A stretch of DNA of 64,000 nucleotides from JADJDM01 sp044352985 (GTDB lineage: Bacteria > Bacteroidota > Bacteroidia > B-17B0 > Aurantibacillaceae). Made by a program: the position numbers and the translations under genes. The notes beneath the pieces are model-generated. The model was given only the letters and a program-made list of their open reading frames with translations, ran no database searches and was not told where the DNA came from. Of the stretch, positions 7,735-17,029 are shown piece after piece (position 1 is the stretch's first letter; every line of letters starts with the position of its first letter). The stretch covers positions 62,001 through 126,000 of the forward strand of contig JBILCU010000001.1 of the NCBI GenBank assembly GCA_044352985.1, written 5' to 3'.

Positions 7735-9066
7735 ATGATGAAAATCTGTTTATTATTTTCACTAGCTTTTATCGTTTTTAATCCTTTTCATTCCTTTAGT
7801 CAATCGACTAACTCAACGGGGGATTTTGATTTTTATGTAATTGTTTTAGACAAATCAAAAAATCCATTATCCAACTTGGAAGTAAAAATAAAAAATGAAG
7901 ATGAAGAGCTAATGAATAAAAAAAACACGGGTGCTGATGGAAGTATTGAATTTAGAGGTTTATTTAAAAACAAAAGCTATCATGTTGAATTCTATAATAA
8001 TGATGAACGAATAAAAAATGCAGATAAAATCTACTTAAAAGATCAATTTAAAACAGAGGAAATTACAAAAGCCGAAACCGGATTTGACTACTTTATCTTT
8101 GTAGGTGATAATTTAAGTTTTTCTGAATTAGGCACAAGGGATGCCAGAGAAGATACTGCAGAAGAAATTGCCGCTAAACAAACTAACACTAACAATCAAG
8201 TTGCTGCAGCTCTTAAAGAAGAAAAACAAGAGGCTACACAAGAAAAAACACCTGAGCCAATTAAGCAGGATGATACTCCAATTGCCGCAGCTCCAAAAGA
8301 AGAAAAGCAAGAGGCAACACAAGAAAAAACAACTGAACCAATTAAAAACGAAACTGTATCTAAAATTGAAAATAAACAAGAAACAACTGCAAATTCAAAC
8401 AAGACTATTGAAATAAAAAATGAAGAAACTTCAACTAATGTAACTACTTCAAATAAAATTGAGGATACTAATGCAACCAAAAATACTCAAACATCCGAAG
8501 TGGCATCTAATAAAGAATCATCAAATGAACCTAAAAAACAAGAGGAACCTGTAAAAGAAGAAAAAGCACCTGTTGTAATTACAAATGAAGAAAAAAAATC
8601 AGAACCGATAGCTGTAAATACTACAAAAGAGGAAACACCTGAACCTCTAAAACAAGAACTTAAGTCATCAATATCAGAAAACCCTATCGCTAATAAAACT
8701 ACAACTGTTGATTTCACATTGTTTAAAGACAAAGATTTTAATAGCCCAGAAACACATGCGCTTTTAATAAAAGAAGAAGAAAAAATAAGTTCGAAAAAAA
8801 TAAAATACAAAGTACAAGTTGGGGCTTATACAAACCAAGTAGTGGCCAATCAAGTGAAAATTTATGGATTTGGCGAAATTGAAAAACAAAATTACCCTGA
8901 TGGATTTACTCGAATAACTTTAGGCAATTGTAAATCATTAAAAGAAGCTGAAGAGCTCCGAAAAAAAATAATTACTAAAGGCTTAAATGGTGCATGGATT
9001 GTAGCATTTTTAGATGGCAAAAGATATACCATGAAAGAGTTAGTTGCCAATAATTTTTTTCAATAA
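7735..9066 (+). CDS. Exported SPOR-domain protein with N-terminal beta-sandwich module
   Basis: The 443-aa protein has a signal peptide (residues 1-22, ending PFHSFSQ). Residues about 31-133 form a CarboxypepD-regulatory-like module (NTGADGSIEFRGL...KNKSYHVEF). A long Glu/Lys/Thr-rich linker (about 140-330) contains a 27-residue tandem repeat. The C-terminal SPOR domain (about 358-435, KIKYKVQVGAYTNQVVANQV) should bind septal peptidoglycan stripped of peptides. It therefore sits in the periplasm, possibly tethered to the wall. The next gene, 24 bp downstream on the same strand, encodes a peptidoglycan-binding OmpA-type protein, so the pair is probably co-transcribed. The N-terminal module resembles repeats in the gene at 61640. 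Confidence 0.85.
   Translation: MMKICLLFSLAFIVFNPFHSFSQSTNSTGDFDFYVIVLDKSKNPLSNLEVKIKNEDEELMNKKNTGADGSIEFRGLFKNKSYHVEFYNNDERIKNADKIYLKDQFKTEEITKAETGFDYFIFVGDNLSFSELGTRDAREDTAEEIAAKQTNTNNQVAAALKEEKQEATQEKTPEPIKQDDTPIAAAPKEEKQEATQEKTTEPIKNETVSKIENKQETTANSNKTIEIKNEETSTNVTTSNKIEDTNATKNTQTSEVASNKESSNEPKKQEEPVKEEKAPVVITNEEKKSEPIAVNTTKEETPEPLKQELKSSISENPIANKTTTVDFTLFKDKDFNSPETHALLIKEEEKISSKKIKYKVQVGAYTNQVVANQVKIYGFGEIEKQNYPDGFTRITLGNCKSLKEAEELRKKIITKGLNGAWIVAFLDGKRYTMKELVANNFFQ
8203..8346 (+). repeat. In-gene tandem repeat, 81-bp unit
   Basis: The unit encodes AAALKEEKQEATQEKTPEPI plus seven more residues (8203-8283). It is followed directly by a second copy cut short after 21 residues (8284-8346) with a few substitutions. 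It lies in the charged linker of the SPOR protein. Confidence 0.85.
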
Positions 9067-9090
9067 TACAGTTACAAAAAATAATTTTTT

Positions 9091-11298
9091 ATGTTTAATA
9101 AAATTAAAATTGGAGTTTTAAAAGGCCATTTGCGTAATTCAAAAATCCGCTCAAAATTTATCACGTCAATTGCAATACTAATCTCTTTTTTGTGCACCTC
9201 GATTTCCTTTTCACAATCAACGGTTAATGTATCAAAACTAGCTAAACAAGGAGAGAAATTAATTGATAAAGAAGACTGGCTTGGAGCATATCAGATTTTT
9301 GATTCTATTGTTAAGTCAGGAGAGCCCAACCCTTTTTTCAAATTCAAACAAGGAGAGTGCGGAATTCACCTTACAACTAAAAAACAAGAAACCATTGCAA
9401 TCTTAGAAAAAGCTTTTAAAGAAAGTCCTTCCGATCACATCATTTTATATTATCTGGGCCGTGCATATCATCACGATTATCAGTTTGAAAAAGCCGGTAG
9501 CTGTTTCGATAAATACCTTGCTTACCACGATGATGATCAACTCCATATCAAAGAAGCAGAGCACTACAGAAGATATTCATTAAACGGAACAAAACTTCTT
9601 AAGAAAAAAAATAATGTAGAAATTAAAAACATTGGAAGTCCTTTAAATACAGATGATGACGAATATGTTCCGGTTTTAACCGCAGACGAATCTCAATTGT
9701 TTTTTACGTATAAAGGCGTAAGAAGCGTTGGCGGAAAACAAAACGAAAAATTTAATCCTGATGATAAAAAAGGGACTTATTATGAAGATATTTTTTATTC
9801 AAAAAAATTAGCTAATAATAATTGGAGCAACCCTATAAGTATTGAAAAAGACATTAACACTAAATACAACGATGCTTGTATTGCTTTATCTCCTGATGGG
9901 CAAGAATTATACACTTTCCATAGCGATGAAAAAAACGAAGGGGACATTAACAAATGTGTTTTAAAAGGAGACACCTGGAGTGCACCTCAACCCTTAAATA
10001 AAAACATAAATACCGAAGCATGGGAAGGTAGTTGTTCAATTTCTGCAGACGGCCGACTATTATTTTTCTCGAGTGAACGAACTGATGGGTTTGGTAAAAA
10101 AGACATTTATTTTTCTACTAAACAAGCAAATGGCGATTGGGGTCCGGCAAAAAATTTAGGCGCATTTATAAATTCTGAAGACGACGAAGATGATCCTTAC
10201 ATTAGTACTGATGGAACAATGTTGTTCTTCAGTTCTAACGGGCATAAAAGTATTGGTGGATTCGATGTAATGTATTCTTTATTTAAAGATGCTAAATGGC
10301 AAGATGCTCAGAACATGGGGTTTCCATTAAACACAACAGATGATGACCGATATTTTGTATTAAATGCAAAAGGTGATATGGGTTATTTCTCTTCAAACAG
10401 AGATAGTAAAGAAAAATTAAATCAAGATATTTTTAGTTACACCACAAATTTTGAATCTGAAAAACCTGTACTTGCTTTAATTAAAGGAACTGTTTTTGGA
10501 AACGATTTGCCTATTGAATCAACAATTGAAATTATTCGTAAAAAAACAAAAAGCATTATCGGTCCTTTTCACTCCAATGCTAAAACAGGTAATTATTTAC
10601 TTACACTCAGCCAAGATGAAACCTATTCTTTTATTATTAAAGCAGAAGGATATGCGGAGTACAAAGAAGATTTCATTGTGCCTCATTTAAACTTTTTCAC
10701 AGATGTGAAAAAGGATTTTCATTTGTATAAAAATGATTTTGAGTCTTCAAAAATCAAAAAAGAAGATTCTTTAACTAAACTAATTGCCAAAAAAGTTGAT
10801 GAAGTTAAAATAAAAAACACAGTGGTTGCTAAATCAGATTCGGTAAGTCCTTCAAAAGAAGCGAAAGAACCAATCAAAACAGAAACTACTACTACAGCTG
10901 TTATCCAAAAACCTGAACCAATATCAGAAAAACCTATTTTAACAAATACAACTTTTATTTTGCATTTCGATTTTAACAAAGCAATGATTAATAAAGATGA
11001 ACCAGAATTGAAAAATCTTTTGGAATTTTTAAATACAAACAAAGATTATAAAATAACAATCATTGGCCATACAGACGAAAGGGGCGTTAGTGATTATAAT
11101 CTAAAATTATCTGAAAGAAGAGCTAATGCTGCCAGAAATTTTATGATAGCAAATAAAATAAGTGCAAGTAAAATATCAAGTACTGTTGGTAAAGGTGAGG
11201 GTGAATTATTAGTGCCGTGCCCATCGGGAGATTGTGATGAAACAATTCATTCAAAAAACAGAAGAGTTGAAATAAAATTAAATTCAGCAAAAAAATAA
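9091..11298 (+). CDS. PorE-like TPR / beta-propeller / OmpA protein
   Basis: The 735-aa protein has domains in the order TPR-like helices (about 50-165), PD40/WD40-like propeller blades (about 180-455; repeated patterns such as DGRLLFFSSERTDGFGKKDI), a carboxypeptidase-regulatory-like domain (about 465-545) and a C-terminal OmpA peptidoglycan-binding domain (about 615-735; FHFDFNK-like start and GHTDERGVSDYN near 659). This is the architecture of PorE (PG1058), the T9SS component that anchors the machinery to the wall. The hydrophobic signal segment lies at residues 24-42, after an unusually long basic N-region, so the true start may be downstream of the ATG used. Bacteroidota often have several such paralogs, so a direct T9SS role is inferred. 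Confidence 0.82.
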   Translation: MFNKIKIGVLKGHLRNSKIRSKFITSIAILISFLCTSISFSQSTVNVSKLAKQGEKLIDKEDWLGAYQIFDSIVKSGEPNPFFKFKQGECGIHLTTKKQETIAILEKAFKESPSDHIILYYLGRAYHHDYQFEKAGSCFDKYLAYHDDDQLHIKEAEHYRRYSLNGTKLLKKKNNVEIKNIGSPLNTDDDEYVPVLTADESQLFFTYKGVRSVGGKQNEKFNPDDKKGTYYEDIFYSKKLANNNWSNPISIEKDINTKYNDACIALSPDGQELYTFHSDEKNEGDINKCVLKGDTWSAPQPLNKNINTEAWEGSCSISADGRLLFFSSERTDGFGKKDIYFSTKQANGDWGPAKNLGAFINSEDDEDDPYISTDGTMLFFSSNGHKSIGGFDVMYSLFKDAKWQDAQNMGFPLNTTDDDRYFVLNAKGDMGYFSSNRDSKEKLNQDIFSYTTNFESEKPVLALIKGTVFGNDLPIESTIEIIRKKTKSIIGPFHSNAKTGNYLLTLSQDETYSFIIKAEGYAEYKEDFIVPHLNFFTDVKKDFHLYKNDFESSKIKKEDSLTKLIAKKVDEVKIKNTVVAKSDSVSPSKEAKEPIKTETTTTAVIQKPEPISEKPILTNTTFILHFDFNKAMINKDEPELKNLLEFLNTNKDYKITIIGHTDERGVSDYNLKLSERRANAARNFMIANKISASKISSTVGKGEGELLVPCPSGDCDETIHSKNRRVEIKLNSAKK

Positions 11299-11347
11299 AA
11301 TCGTTTTTAATTTACTTCATTTCAATTCTTTCATCCATTTTTTAAAC

Positions 11348-11355
11348 TAAATTTG
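11348..11355 (+). promoter_or_regulatory. -7 box of the ABC-F gene
   Basis: TAAATTTG matches TAnnTTTG and lies 18 nt before the ATG at 11374. No clear -33 element is visible. Confidence 0.5.
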
Positions 11356-11373
11356 CAGCCTTAAATTAAAGGC

Positions 11374-13002
11374 ATGATTACCGTTTCTAATGTTACGCTT
11401 CAATATGGAAAGCGTGTTTTATTTGATGAAGTAAATACCAAATTTCTTCCCGGAAATTGCTATGGAATTATTGGTGCAAATGGGGCCGGTAAATCCACAT
11501 TTATGAAAATACTTTCAGGTGAAATTGAAGCCAATAAAGGTGATGTAAGTATTTTACCTGGACTTCGAATGAGTGTGTTAAAACAAAATCACTTTGAGTT
11601 TGATGAATTCCAAGTTTTGGAATCAGTTATCATGGGAAATAAAAAACTTTACCAAATCATCAAAGAAAAAGATGCAATTTATGCCAAAACAGATTTTACG
11701 GAAGCTGACGGAATAAAAGCGTCTGAACTAGAAGCAGAATTTGGAGAAATGAATGGCTGGAATGCTGAAAGTGACGCCGCTACCCTACTCGCCGACATGG
11801 GAATTGATGAACACTATCATTATAAATTTGTAAAAGATTTAACCGGAAAAGAAAAAGTTAAGGTATTGCTTGCACAAGCATTATTTGGTAACCCGGATAT
11901 TTTATTACTGGATGAGCCAACTAACGATTTAGATGTTGAAACAATAGGTTGGCTAGAAAACTTTTTAGCCGATTTTGAAAATACAGTAATTGTAATTTCC
12001 CATGATCGTCACTTTTTAGATGCTGTATGTACACATATTTGTGATATTGATTTTGGCAAATTACAAAGCTACACAGGCAACTACAGCTTTTGGTATCAAA
12101 TGAGCCAGTTGGCGCTAAAACAACGCGGCGATCAGAATAAAAAAACAGAAGATAAACGAAAAGAATTACAAGAGTTTGTTGCGCGTTTCAGCGCTAATGC
12201 AAGTAAATCGCGCCAGGCAACCAGCCGTAAAAAATTATTGGATAAATTGGTTGTAGATGAAATCCCAGCAAGTAATAGAAGATATCCTGCCATCATTTTC
12301 AATCAACTTCGAGAAGCTGGCGATCAAATTCTTCATGTTGAAAATTTAAGTAAATCAAATGCAGATGGTTTGTTGTTCAGTAACGTTAACATTAATGTAA
12401 GAAAAGGCGATAAAATTGCATTTATCTCTAAAAACCATTTAGCAATTGCTACACTCTTTCAAATATTAAATGATGAACTAGAAGCCGATAGCGGTTCGTT
12501 TAATTTTGGAACGACAATTAACAAATCGTATTTACCCAATGAAAATGCTGCTTATTTTCAAAGCGATTATAATTTAATAGATTGGCTAAGACAATACTCA
12601 ACAGATAAAGATGAAACCTACATTCGCGGTTTTTTAGGCAAAATGCTATTTAGCGGCGAAGAGGTACTGAAAAAATGTAACGTGCTTTCAGGTGGTGAAA
12701 AAGTAAGATGTATGTTGTCCCGAATGATGCAAATGAATGCCAACTTTTTAACTATGGACGATCCAACTAATCACTTGGATTTGGAGGCAATCATCTCTTT
12801 AAATGAGGGCATGAAAGACTTTAAAGGAACCATTTTATTTACTTCTCATGACCATGAGTTAACTCAAACCATAGCCAACAGAATTATAGAACTAACACCA
12901 AACGGCATCATCGATAAGAGTTGTACATTCGATGAATATCTTGAAAATGCAGATGTAAAAAAACAACGTGAGTTGTTATATGGGAAAAAAGTTAAAGCTT
13001 AA
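11374..13002 (+). CDS. ABC-F family ATPase (YbiT/YkpA-like) with one degenerate ATP site
   Basis: The 542-aa soluble protein has two ABC domains joined by a charged linker (about 240-320), with no membrane segment, as in ABC-F ribosome-associated factors. Domain 1 has intact Walker A GANGAGKST (34-42) and Walker B LLLDEPTND (Asp180-Glu181). Its signature is LTGKEK (156-161) instead of LSGGEK. Domain 2 has an intact signature LSGGEK (438-443), but its Walker A position reads FISKNHLAIAT (350-360) without the GxxGxGKS core, and its catalytic Glu is replaced by Asp463 in MDDPTNHLD. The three defects all fall on the same composite site. As I remember them, Bacteroidales orthologs share this. The gene ends directly against a convergent gene with no visible terminator. 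Confidence 0.92.
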   Translation: MITVSNVTLQYGKRVLFDEVNTKFLPGNCYGIIGANGAGKSTFMKILSGEIEANKGDVSILPGLRMSVLKQNHFEFDEFQVLESVIMGNKKLYQIIKEKDAIYAKTDFTEADGIKASELEAEFGEMNGWNAESDAATLLADMGIDEHYHYKFVKDLTGKEKVKVLLAQALFGNPDILLLDEPTNDLDVETIGWLENFLADFENTVIVISHDRHFLDAVCTHICDIDFGKLQSYTGNYSFWYQMSQLALKQRGDQNKKTEDKRKELQEFVARFSANASKSRQATSRKKLLDKLVVDEIPASNRRYPAIIFNQLREAGDQILHVENLSKSNADGLLFSNVNINVRKGDKIAFISKNHLAIATLFQILNDELEADSGSFNFGTTINKSYLPNENAAYFQSDYNLIDWLRQYSTDKDETYIRGFLGKMLFSGEEVLKKCNVLSGGEKVRCMLSRMMQMNANFLTMDDPTNHLDLEAIISLNEGMKDFKGTILFTSHDHELTQTIANRIIELTPNGIIDKSCTFDEYLENADVKKQRELLYGKKVKA

Positions 13003-14316
13003 TTAATTAAGTATTTTAATCAATTCTTGCGTTAAATTTTTACGGTGATATTTCTCAAGATGTATTGGATGAGCCTTTAGCTCATTAACTTTATACATAG
13101 CATAATACTTCTTTAGTGTCGCTTTAATTTTTTCCACATCATCCCATTCGGAAATTTCACCGGTTGATGTTTGATTAATCACAGCAGCAGCATCCCCATC
13201 AGCAGGGCCCAAACAAAGAATTGGCCGACCACTTGCAATATACTCAAACAATTTTCCTGTAAGCATTTCTTTTGCTCCGGGATAATTATTAATGGACAAC
13301 AATAAAACTTGTGCGCTTCGCTGATAGCTTTCAGCTTCAGCATGACTTACAAAACCAATCTTATTATAATATTTTGATAATTGATTTTGTGTTATGGCAT
13401 CTTCAATGGAAGGATCTATATTGCCTACACATTTAAGTTCAAGATCTTTTGCAAAATCTGCGTCTTCATCTACACAAGTTCTAAGTGCTTTCCAATAAGC
13501 AGGATGGTTTTGTTCTTTAGAAAATAGGCCTATATAAACGATGGAAAATTTTTTATCTAAAACAACCTCTTGCTCTATATTAATTTCTCTATCGAAACCA
13601 TTGGGCAACACTATCACTTTATCTGCTATACTTTTTTCCTTTACTAAAGAAATAAGGTTTTGAGCAAGATGATTTCCAACTGTAGTTATTACATCACAAT
13701 TCAACAAAACTTCTTTCTCTAATTTTAAATGTTTTTGAAAAGAAGATTTAGAAAGTTTCATGTCTTTTAAATAATACACTCCAGTCCAGGGATCACGAAA
13801 ATCAGCAATCCATTTAACACCTGTTCGCTGCTTAATGCCTTTCGCGATCAAATGCATACTGTGTGGTGTGCCAGTTGATATAATAGTTGTGATGTTGTTG
13901 GTTTTAACATACTCCGTTAAAAAATCAACCGATGGTTTTACCCACAATACACGTGCATCCGGAATAAAAAAATTACCTCTTACCCAAAGGGCAAACGAAT
14001 GCACTAATTTTTTTAAACCACTTTTATTTCTTTCGCCAACAAAACCATGTCCGAGCTTTTTATTTTTTTTATGCCCCAACATTTTTTTGTAAAAACCATA
14101 AGGTTCTATAATTGGCTTTTTAATAATAACAGCTTCTTTTGGTATATCCTTTTCAAGCGAATTATCGATAACAGGATATTCACCGTTTTCTACTGTATAC
14201 ACATGTGGAATGTAGCCAAACTGCGGAAGGTATTTTACAAACTTCAGCCAGCGCTGAACACCCGAACCACCGCTTGGCGGCCAATAGTAGGTAATTATTA
14301 AAACCTTGTTTTGCAT
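13003..14316 (-). CDS. Family 4-type glycosyltransferase
   Basis: The 437-aa protein has GT-B fold features: an N-terminal glycine-rich loop followed by GVQRWLKFVKYLPQFGY, and a C-terminal nucleotide-sugar site with the E-x7-E pattern in KEMLTGKLFEYIASGRP. It probably transfers a sugar onto a lipid-linked glycan at the inner face of the inner membrane. It is the last gene of an operon whose start-stop overlaps are 1 bp each (14316 and 15773), with a flippase and a methyltransferase before it. The sugar donor and acceptor cannot be told from sequence. BshA of bacillithiol synthesis is also a GT4 enzyme, but this protein lacks its usual size and start. Confidence 0.87.
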   Translation of the reverse strand: MQNKVLIITYYWPPSGGSGVQRWLKFVKYLPQFGYIPHVYTVENGEYPVIDNSLEKDIPKEAVIIKKPIIEPYGFYKKMLGHKKNKKLGHGFVGERNKSGLKKLVHSFALWVRGNFFIPDARVLWVKPSVDFLTEYVKTNNITTIISTGTPHSMHLIAKGIKQRTGVKWIADFRDPWTGVYYLKDMKLSKSSFQKHLKLEKEVLLNCDVITTVGNHLAQNLISLVKEKSIADKVIVLPNGFDREINIEQEVVLDKKFSIVYIGLFSKEQNHPAYWKALRTCVDEDADFAKDLELKCVGNIDPSIEDAITQNQLSKYYNKIGFVSHAEAESYQRSAQVLLLSINNYPGAKEMLTGKLFEYIASGRPILCLGPADGDAAAVINQTSTGEISEWDDVEKIKATLKKYYAMYKVNELKAHPIHLEKYHRKNLTQELIKILN

Positions 14317-15773
14317 TAAGTGAATTTAAGTAGTTTTAAATTAAACGGAATTAATTTAAATCCTAACACGCCTGAACAATAAATTAATCCTACAACCAAA
14401 GAGTGTAAAAACATATTTAAAAAGGGATTTTCCAATATGGGTAATAATGAATTTACGAGCAGGCAACTTGCAAATAACCCAATGATATAAAAAATGTAAC
14501 TTGAAAACGGCTGTAAAGAGAAGTGTTTATAAATTAATAGATACTTAAATACATTATAAAAAAGCAATGATATTCCTGTACCGACGGCGGCACCAATAAT
14601 TCCATAAATTGGAATTAAAATAATATTTAATATTAAAGTAATTGATATCATTAAATAAAGGAGGTAGGTGCCTTTTTTATATAGGTGTGAAAAATAAATC
14701 AGCGATGTATTTACACCGGAGGCCATATTAAAAAACGAACTGGTGGCAATTATAATTACAACAAATTCTCCTCCATGATACTTCGCCGGCAATAACGATA
14801 ATAAGTCATGAATATTAACTATAACTCCTAAGAAAAGTAAAGCACCTATAATTGATAATAGTTTTGCTGATTTATAATAAACGGTTTTAATTAATGGCTG
14901 ATCATTTCGTGTAATTGCATCTGCAATTTTTGAATCTGCAATTCGGCTTAAGGCATTAACCGGAGCTTCTATTATGCTTCCAATAGTAAAGGCAATGGTG
15001 TAAACAGCAACAGCATCCAATCCTAGATATCCTCCAACCAACATGGTGTCAATATTTCTTATGGCAATAGAAGCAACAGATGCCAAGGCTAATTGCAGAG
15101 TATAAAAACTCATGGCTTTAACATCCTTAGTTTTAAAAAAACTCCAATTGATTTTTAATGTTAAACCGTCGGTTTTATGTATATATATTAATAGCATCAG
15201 TAACTGTGTTCCATAGGAAAACAAGAACAAGCGCATGAACCATTCAAACGGAATAAACTCAAAAAAATAACACAAGGTAATTGCAGTTACAAACAATCGT
15301 ATATACACTTCATTAAGAAAACTGGGGAATGAAGTTTTAAATAAGGCTGATGAATAACCAATCAACAAGGTATTAATTCCAATAAAAAAAGTCATTGGAA
15401 AGATGTAATAAAAATAATCGACAAAAAGTGGTGAATCGCTATACTTTGCAATGAAATAATTTTTGGACAAGAACAAGAATAAAGAAAACAACAAAAAACT
15501 ACAGGTACTTATTAAAAGTAAAAGTGGCAAATATCCATGGTGCTTATTTTTTTCATTCTTGAATTCGGGAAAATATTTAATGGTTAAAAAATTTAAACCA
15601 ACCGGAAACAAAGTGCCAAATAAAACTGCAGTAGAATATAAAATACGTGTAAGACCTAATTCCGTTGCGCTTAACATTTTAGGCTGTAAAACAAGAATAT
15701 TGATGAACCCAATTAAAATACCGGAGTACGATATAAACGTGTTCCAAAAGCCTTGTTTTTTAATCGAACCCAT
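14316..15773 (-). CDS. Oligosaccharide flippase (Wzx/MVF-like)
   Basis: The 485-aa polytopic membrane protein has about 12-14 hydrophobic segments and begins MGSIKKQGFWNTFISYSG, the usual opening of Wzx-type polysaccharide exporters. Charged loops such as RIADSKIADAITRNDQP fit the MATE/MOP fold. It would flip undecaprenyl-linked oligosaccharide across the inner membrane. Its stop overlaps the start of the glycosyltransferase by one base, and its start overlaps the methyltransferase stop in the same way. This coupling indicates one surface-glycan operon, though no polymerase or ligase is present here. Confidence 0.87.
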   Translation of the reverse strand: MGSIKKQGFWNTFISYSGILIGFINILVLQPKMLSATELGLTRILYSTAVLFGTLFPVGLNFLTIKYFPEFKNEKNKHHGYLPLLLLISTCSFLLFSLFLFLSKNYFIAKYSDSPLFVDYFYYIFPMTFFIGINTLLIGYSSALFKTSFPSFLNEVYIRLFVTAITLCYFFEFIPFEWFMRLFLFSYGTQLLMLLIYIHKTDGLTLKINWSFFKTKDVKAMSFYTLQLALASVASIAIRNIDTMLVGGYLGLDAVAVYTIAFTIGSIIEAPVNALSRIADSKIADAITRNDQPLIKTVYYKSAKLLSIIGALLFLGVIVNIHDLLSLLPAKYHGGEFVVIIIATSSFFNMASGVNTSLIYFSHLYKKGTYLLYLMISITLILNIILIPIYGIIGAAVGTGISLLFYNVFKYLLIYKHFSLQPFSSYIFYIIGLFASCLLVNSLLPILENPFLNMFLHSLVVGLIYCSGVLGFKLIPFNLKLLKFT

Positions 15774-16684
15774 TAGTTGTTTTTTACTTTATTAATCAGT
15801 TTCCAAACCAACGCTTTGAAATCATAATAGAAATCCAATTTTTTAGTCTGATTATAAACTTCAATTTGTTTTTTACATTCTTCCTTATCAAACTTCACAG
15901 ATAATTCATCATTTGTTTTCTGTGCAACACAAAATAATTCATACGCATCAAACTCATCGCCCTCCAATAAAACACCTGGTTTTAATCCTGATAAACTCAA
16001 TGCATTAGTTAAAGATGTTTTTGAAAAATAACTCACGTGCACTACTCTAAAATAATTTTTAATCAAACGTTTAGTTGGTTTTTTAGCGTTTGGAACAGCT
16101 ATAATCAAAAGTCCATCTTTTTTTAAAATTGAAGCTGCTTTTTTAAGAACTGCTATCGGATCCAAGAAATGTTCTAATACATGACGCATGATTACAACAT
16201 CAAACTTATTTTCATTTCCATTACTCCAATCTGCATTTACATCAGTTGATAAAAGTTCAATGCCGTTTTTACTTAGATGTTGCTGGCAGAAAGAAGAAGG
16301 TTCTATAGCATAGTAATTAGCAGTTTTAAATACCTGTTGCTTTAGGTAAATCAGTGAATCTCCCATACCGCAGCCAATATCAATTATATTTTCAGGCTGA
16401 TTTTTTAAGTATCCAAATTTATCTAAGCGTTTTAAATTATTTTTTATGGGCAAATAAACATCATAGGTATAATTGCTTTTTACCTCAGGCCTGTAATAAT
16501 CATCGTATTCGTTTTTGTAAAAGGCATTATACCTTTCGTTACTCCATCTCGGGTTGAGATAAGAAAAACCACAATGTTTGCAGATGACTACATGAGTTGG
16601 CAAGTTAAACTGTCCTTTATCTGAGTAGTTATGATAATTGTTTTCGCCACAAACCAGACAGTTAACATTTTCGAATTCATTCAT
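15773..16684 (-). CDS. SAM-dependent methyltransferase with N-terminal Cys4 zinc site
   Basis: The 303-aa protein begins with a zinc-ribbon-like region, CLVCGEN at about 9-15 and CKHCGFSYLNPRW at about 35-47. The Rossmann methyltransferase domain follows with motif I IIDIGCGMGDSL (about 101-112), then VVIMRHVLEHFLDP and LIIAVPN. The Cys-x2-Cys plus YLNPRW arrangement is typical of the methyltransferases found in polysaccharide and natural-product clusters (Methyltransf_23 type). It leads the operon with flippase and glycosyltransferase and probably methylates a sugar. Its -7 box lies only 4 nt before the ATG. Confidence 0.88.
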   Translation of the reverse strand: MNEFENVNCLVCGENNYHNYSDKGQFNLPTHVVICKHCGFSYLNPRWSNERYNAFYKNEYDDYYRPEVKSNYTYDVYLPIKNNLKRLDKFGYLKNQPENIIDIGCGMGDSLIYLKQQVFKTANYYAIEPSSFCQQHLSKNGIELLSTDVNADWSNGNENKFDVVIMRHVLEHFLDPIAVLKKAASILKKDGLLIIAVPNAKKPTKRLIKNYFRVVHVSYFSKTSLTNALSLSGLKPGVLLEGDEFDAYELFCVAQKTNDELSVKFDKEECKKQIEVYNQTKKLDFYYDFKALVWKLINKVKNN

Positions 16685-16688
16685 GAAT

Positions 16689-16696
16689 CAAAAATA
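16689..16696 (-). promoter_or_regulatory. -7 box of the glycan operon, adjacent to the start codon
   Basis: TATTTTTG on the minus strand matches TAnnTTTG. Only 4 nt separate it from the ATG at 16684, so transcription should begin at or next to the start codon. No -33 TTTG is seen. Confidence 0.55.
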
Positions 16697-17016
16697 CATA
16701 GATTTTGTTTTGTAGTGATGTTTTATTTATTTGTTATTTATGCTAAAAATGATTGCTTTTTTTTTAAACTTAAATTATAATTGATAATTTTTAATTCAAG
16801 TTTTGATTTTACCACAATAGTCATTTTTTTAAAACATGAAATTGATTTAGCTAGATGATAGTCATCGATTACTTTTATAAAATGTCGGGAGAGGATTTAA
16901 TTTAAAGTTATTGACTTCTATTAATTAAAACATGGATATTTAAATTATATTAAAAAAATTGAATTAAATGTAAAAAAGACTTTTAGATTGAATTCTAATT
17001 AGGAACTAATTATTCC
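16697..17016. other. AT-rich gap between divergent genes
   Basis: This gap between the glycan operon and the permease operon has no open reading frame of interest, no RNA gene and no clear repeat. Only the two flanking promoter boxes are recognised. Confidence 0.6.
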
Positions 17017-17024
17017 TACATTTG
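17017..17024 (+). promoter_or_regulatory. -7 box of the permease operon, adjacent to the start codon
   Basis: TACATTTG matches TAnnTTTG and is 5 nt from the ATG at 17030, implying a leaderless or near-leaderless transcript. No -33 TTTG lies at the expected distance. Confidence 0.55.
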
Positions 17025-17029
17025 TTTAT

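Noticed and set aside
8128..8810. Several overlapping frames in both directions within the SPOR gene
   Set aside because: They come from the biased AAA/GAA-rich linker and its tandem repeat; the SPOR frame has a signal peptide and conserved domains.
13003..14316. Glycosyltransferase as BshA of bacillithiol synthesis
   Set aside because: It is longer than usual BshA, lies in a glycan operon with flippase and methyltransferase, and is far from bshC.
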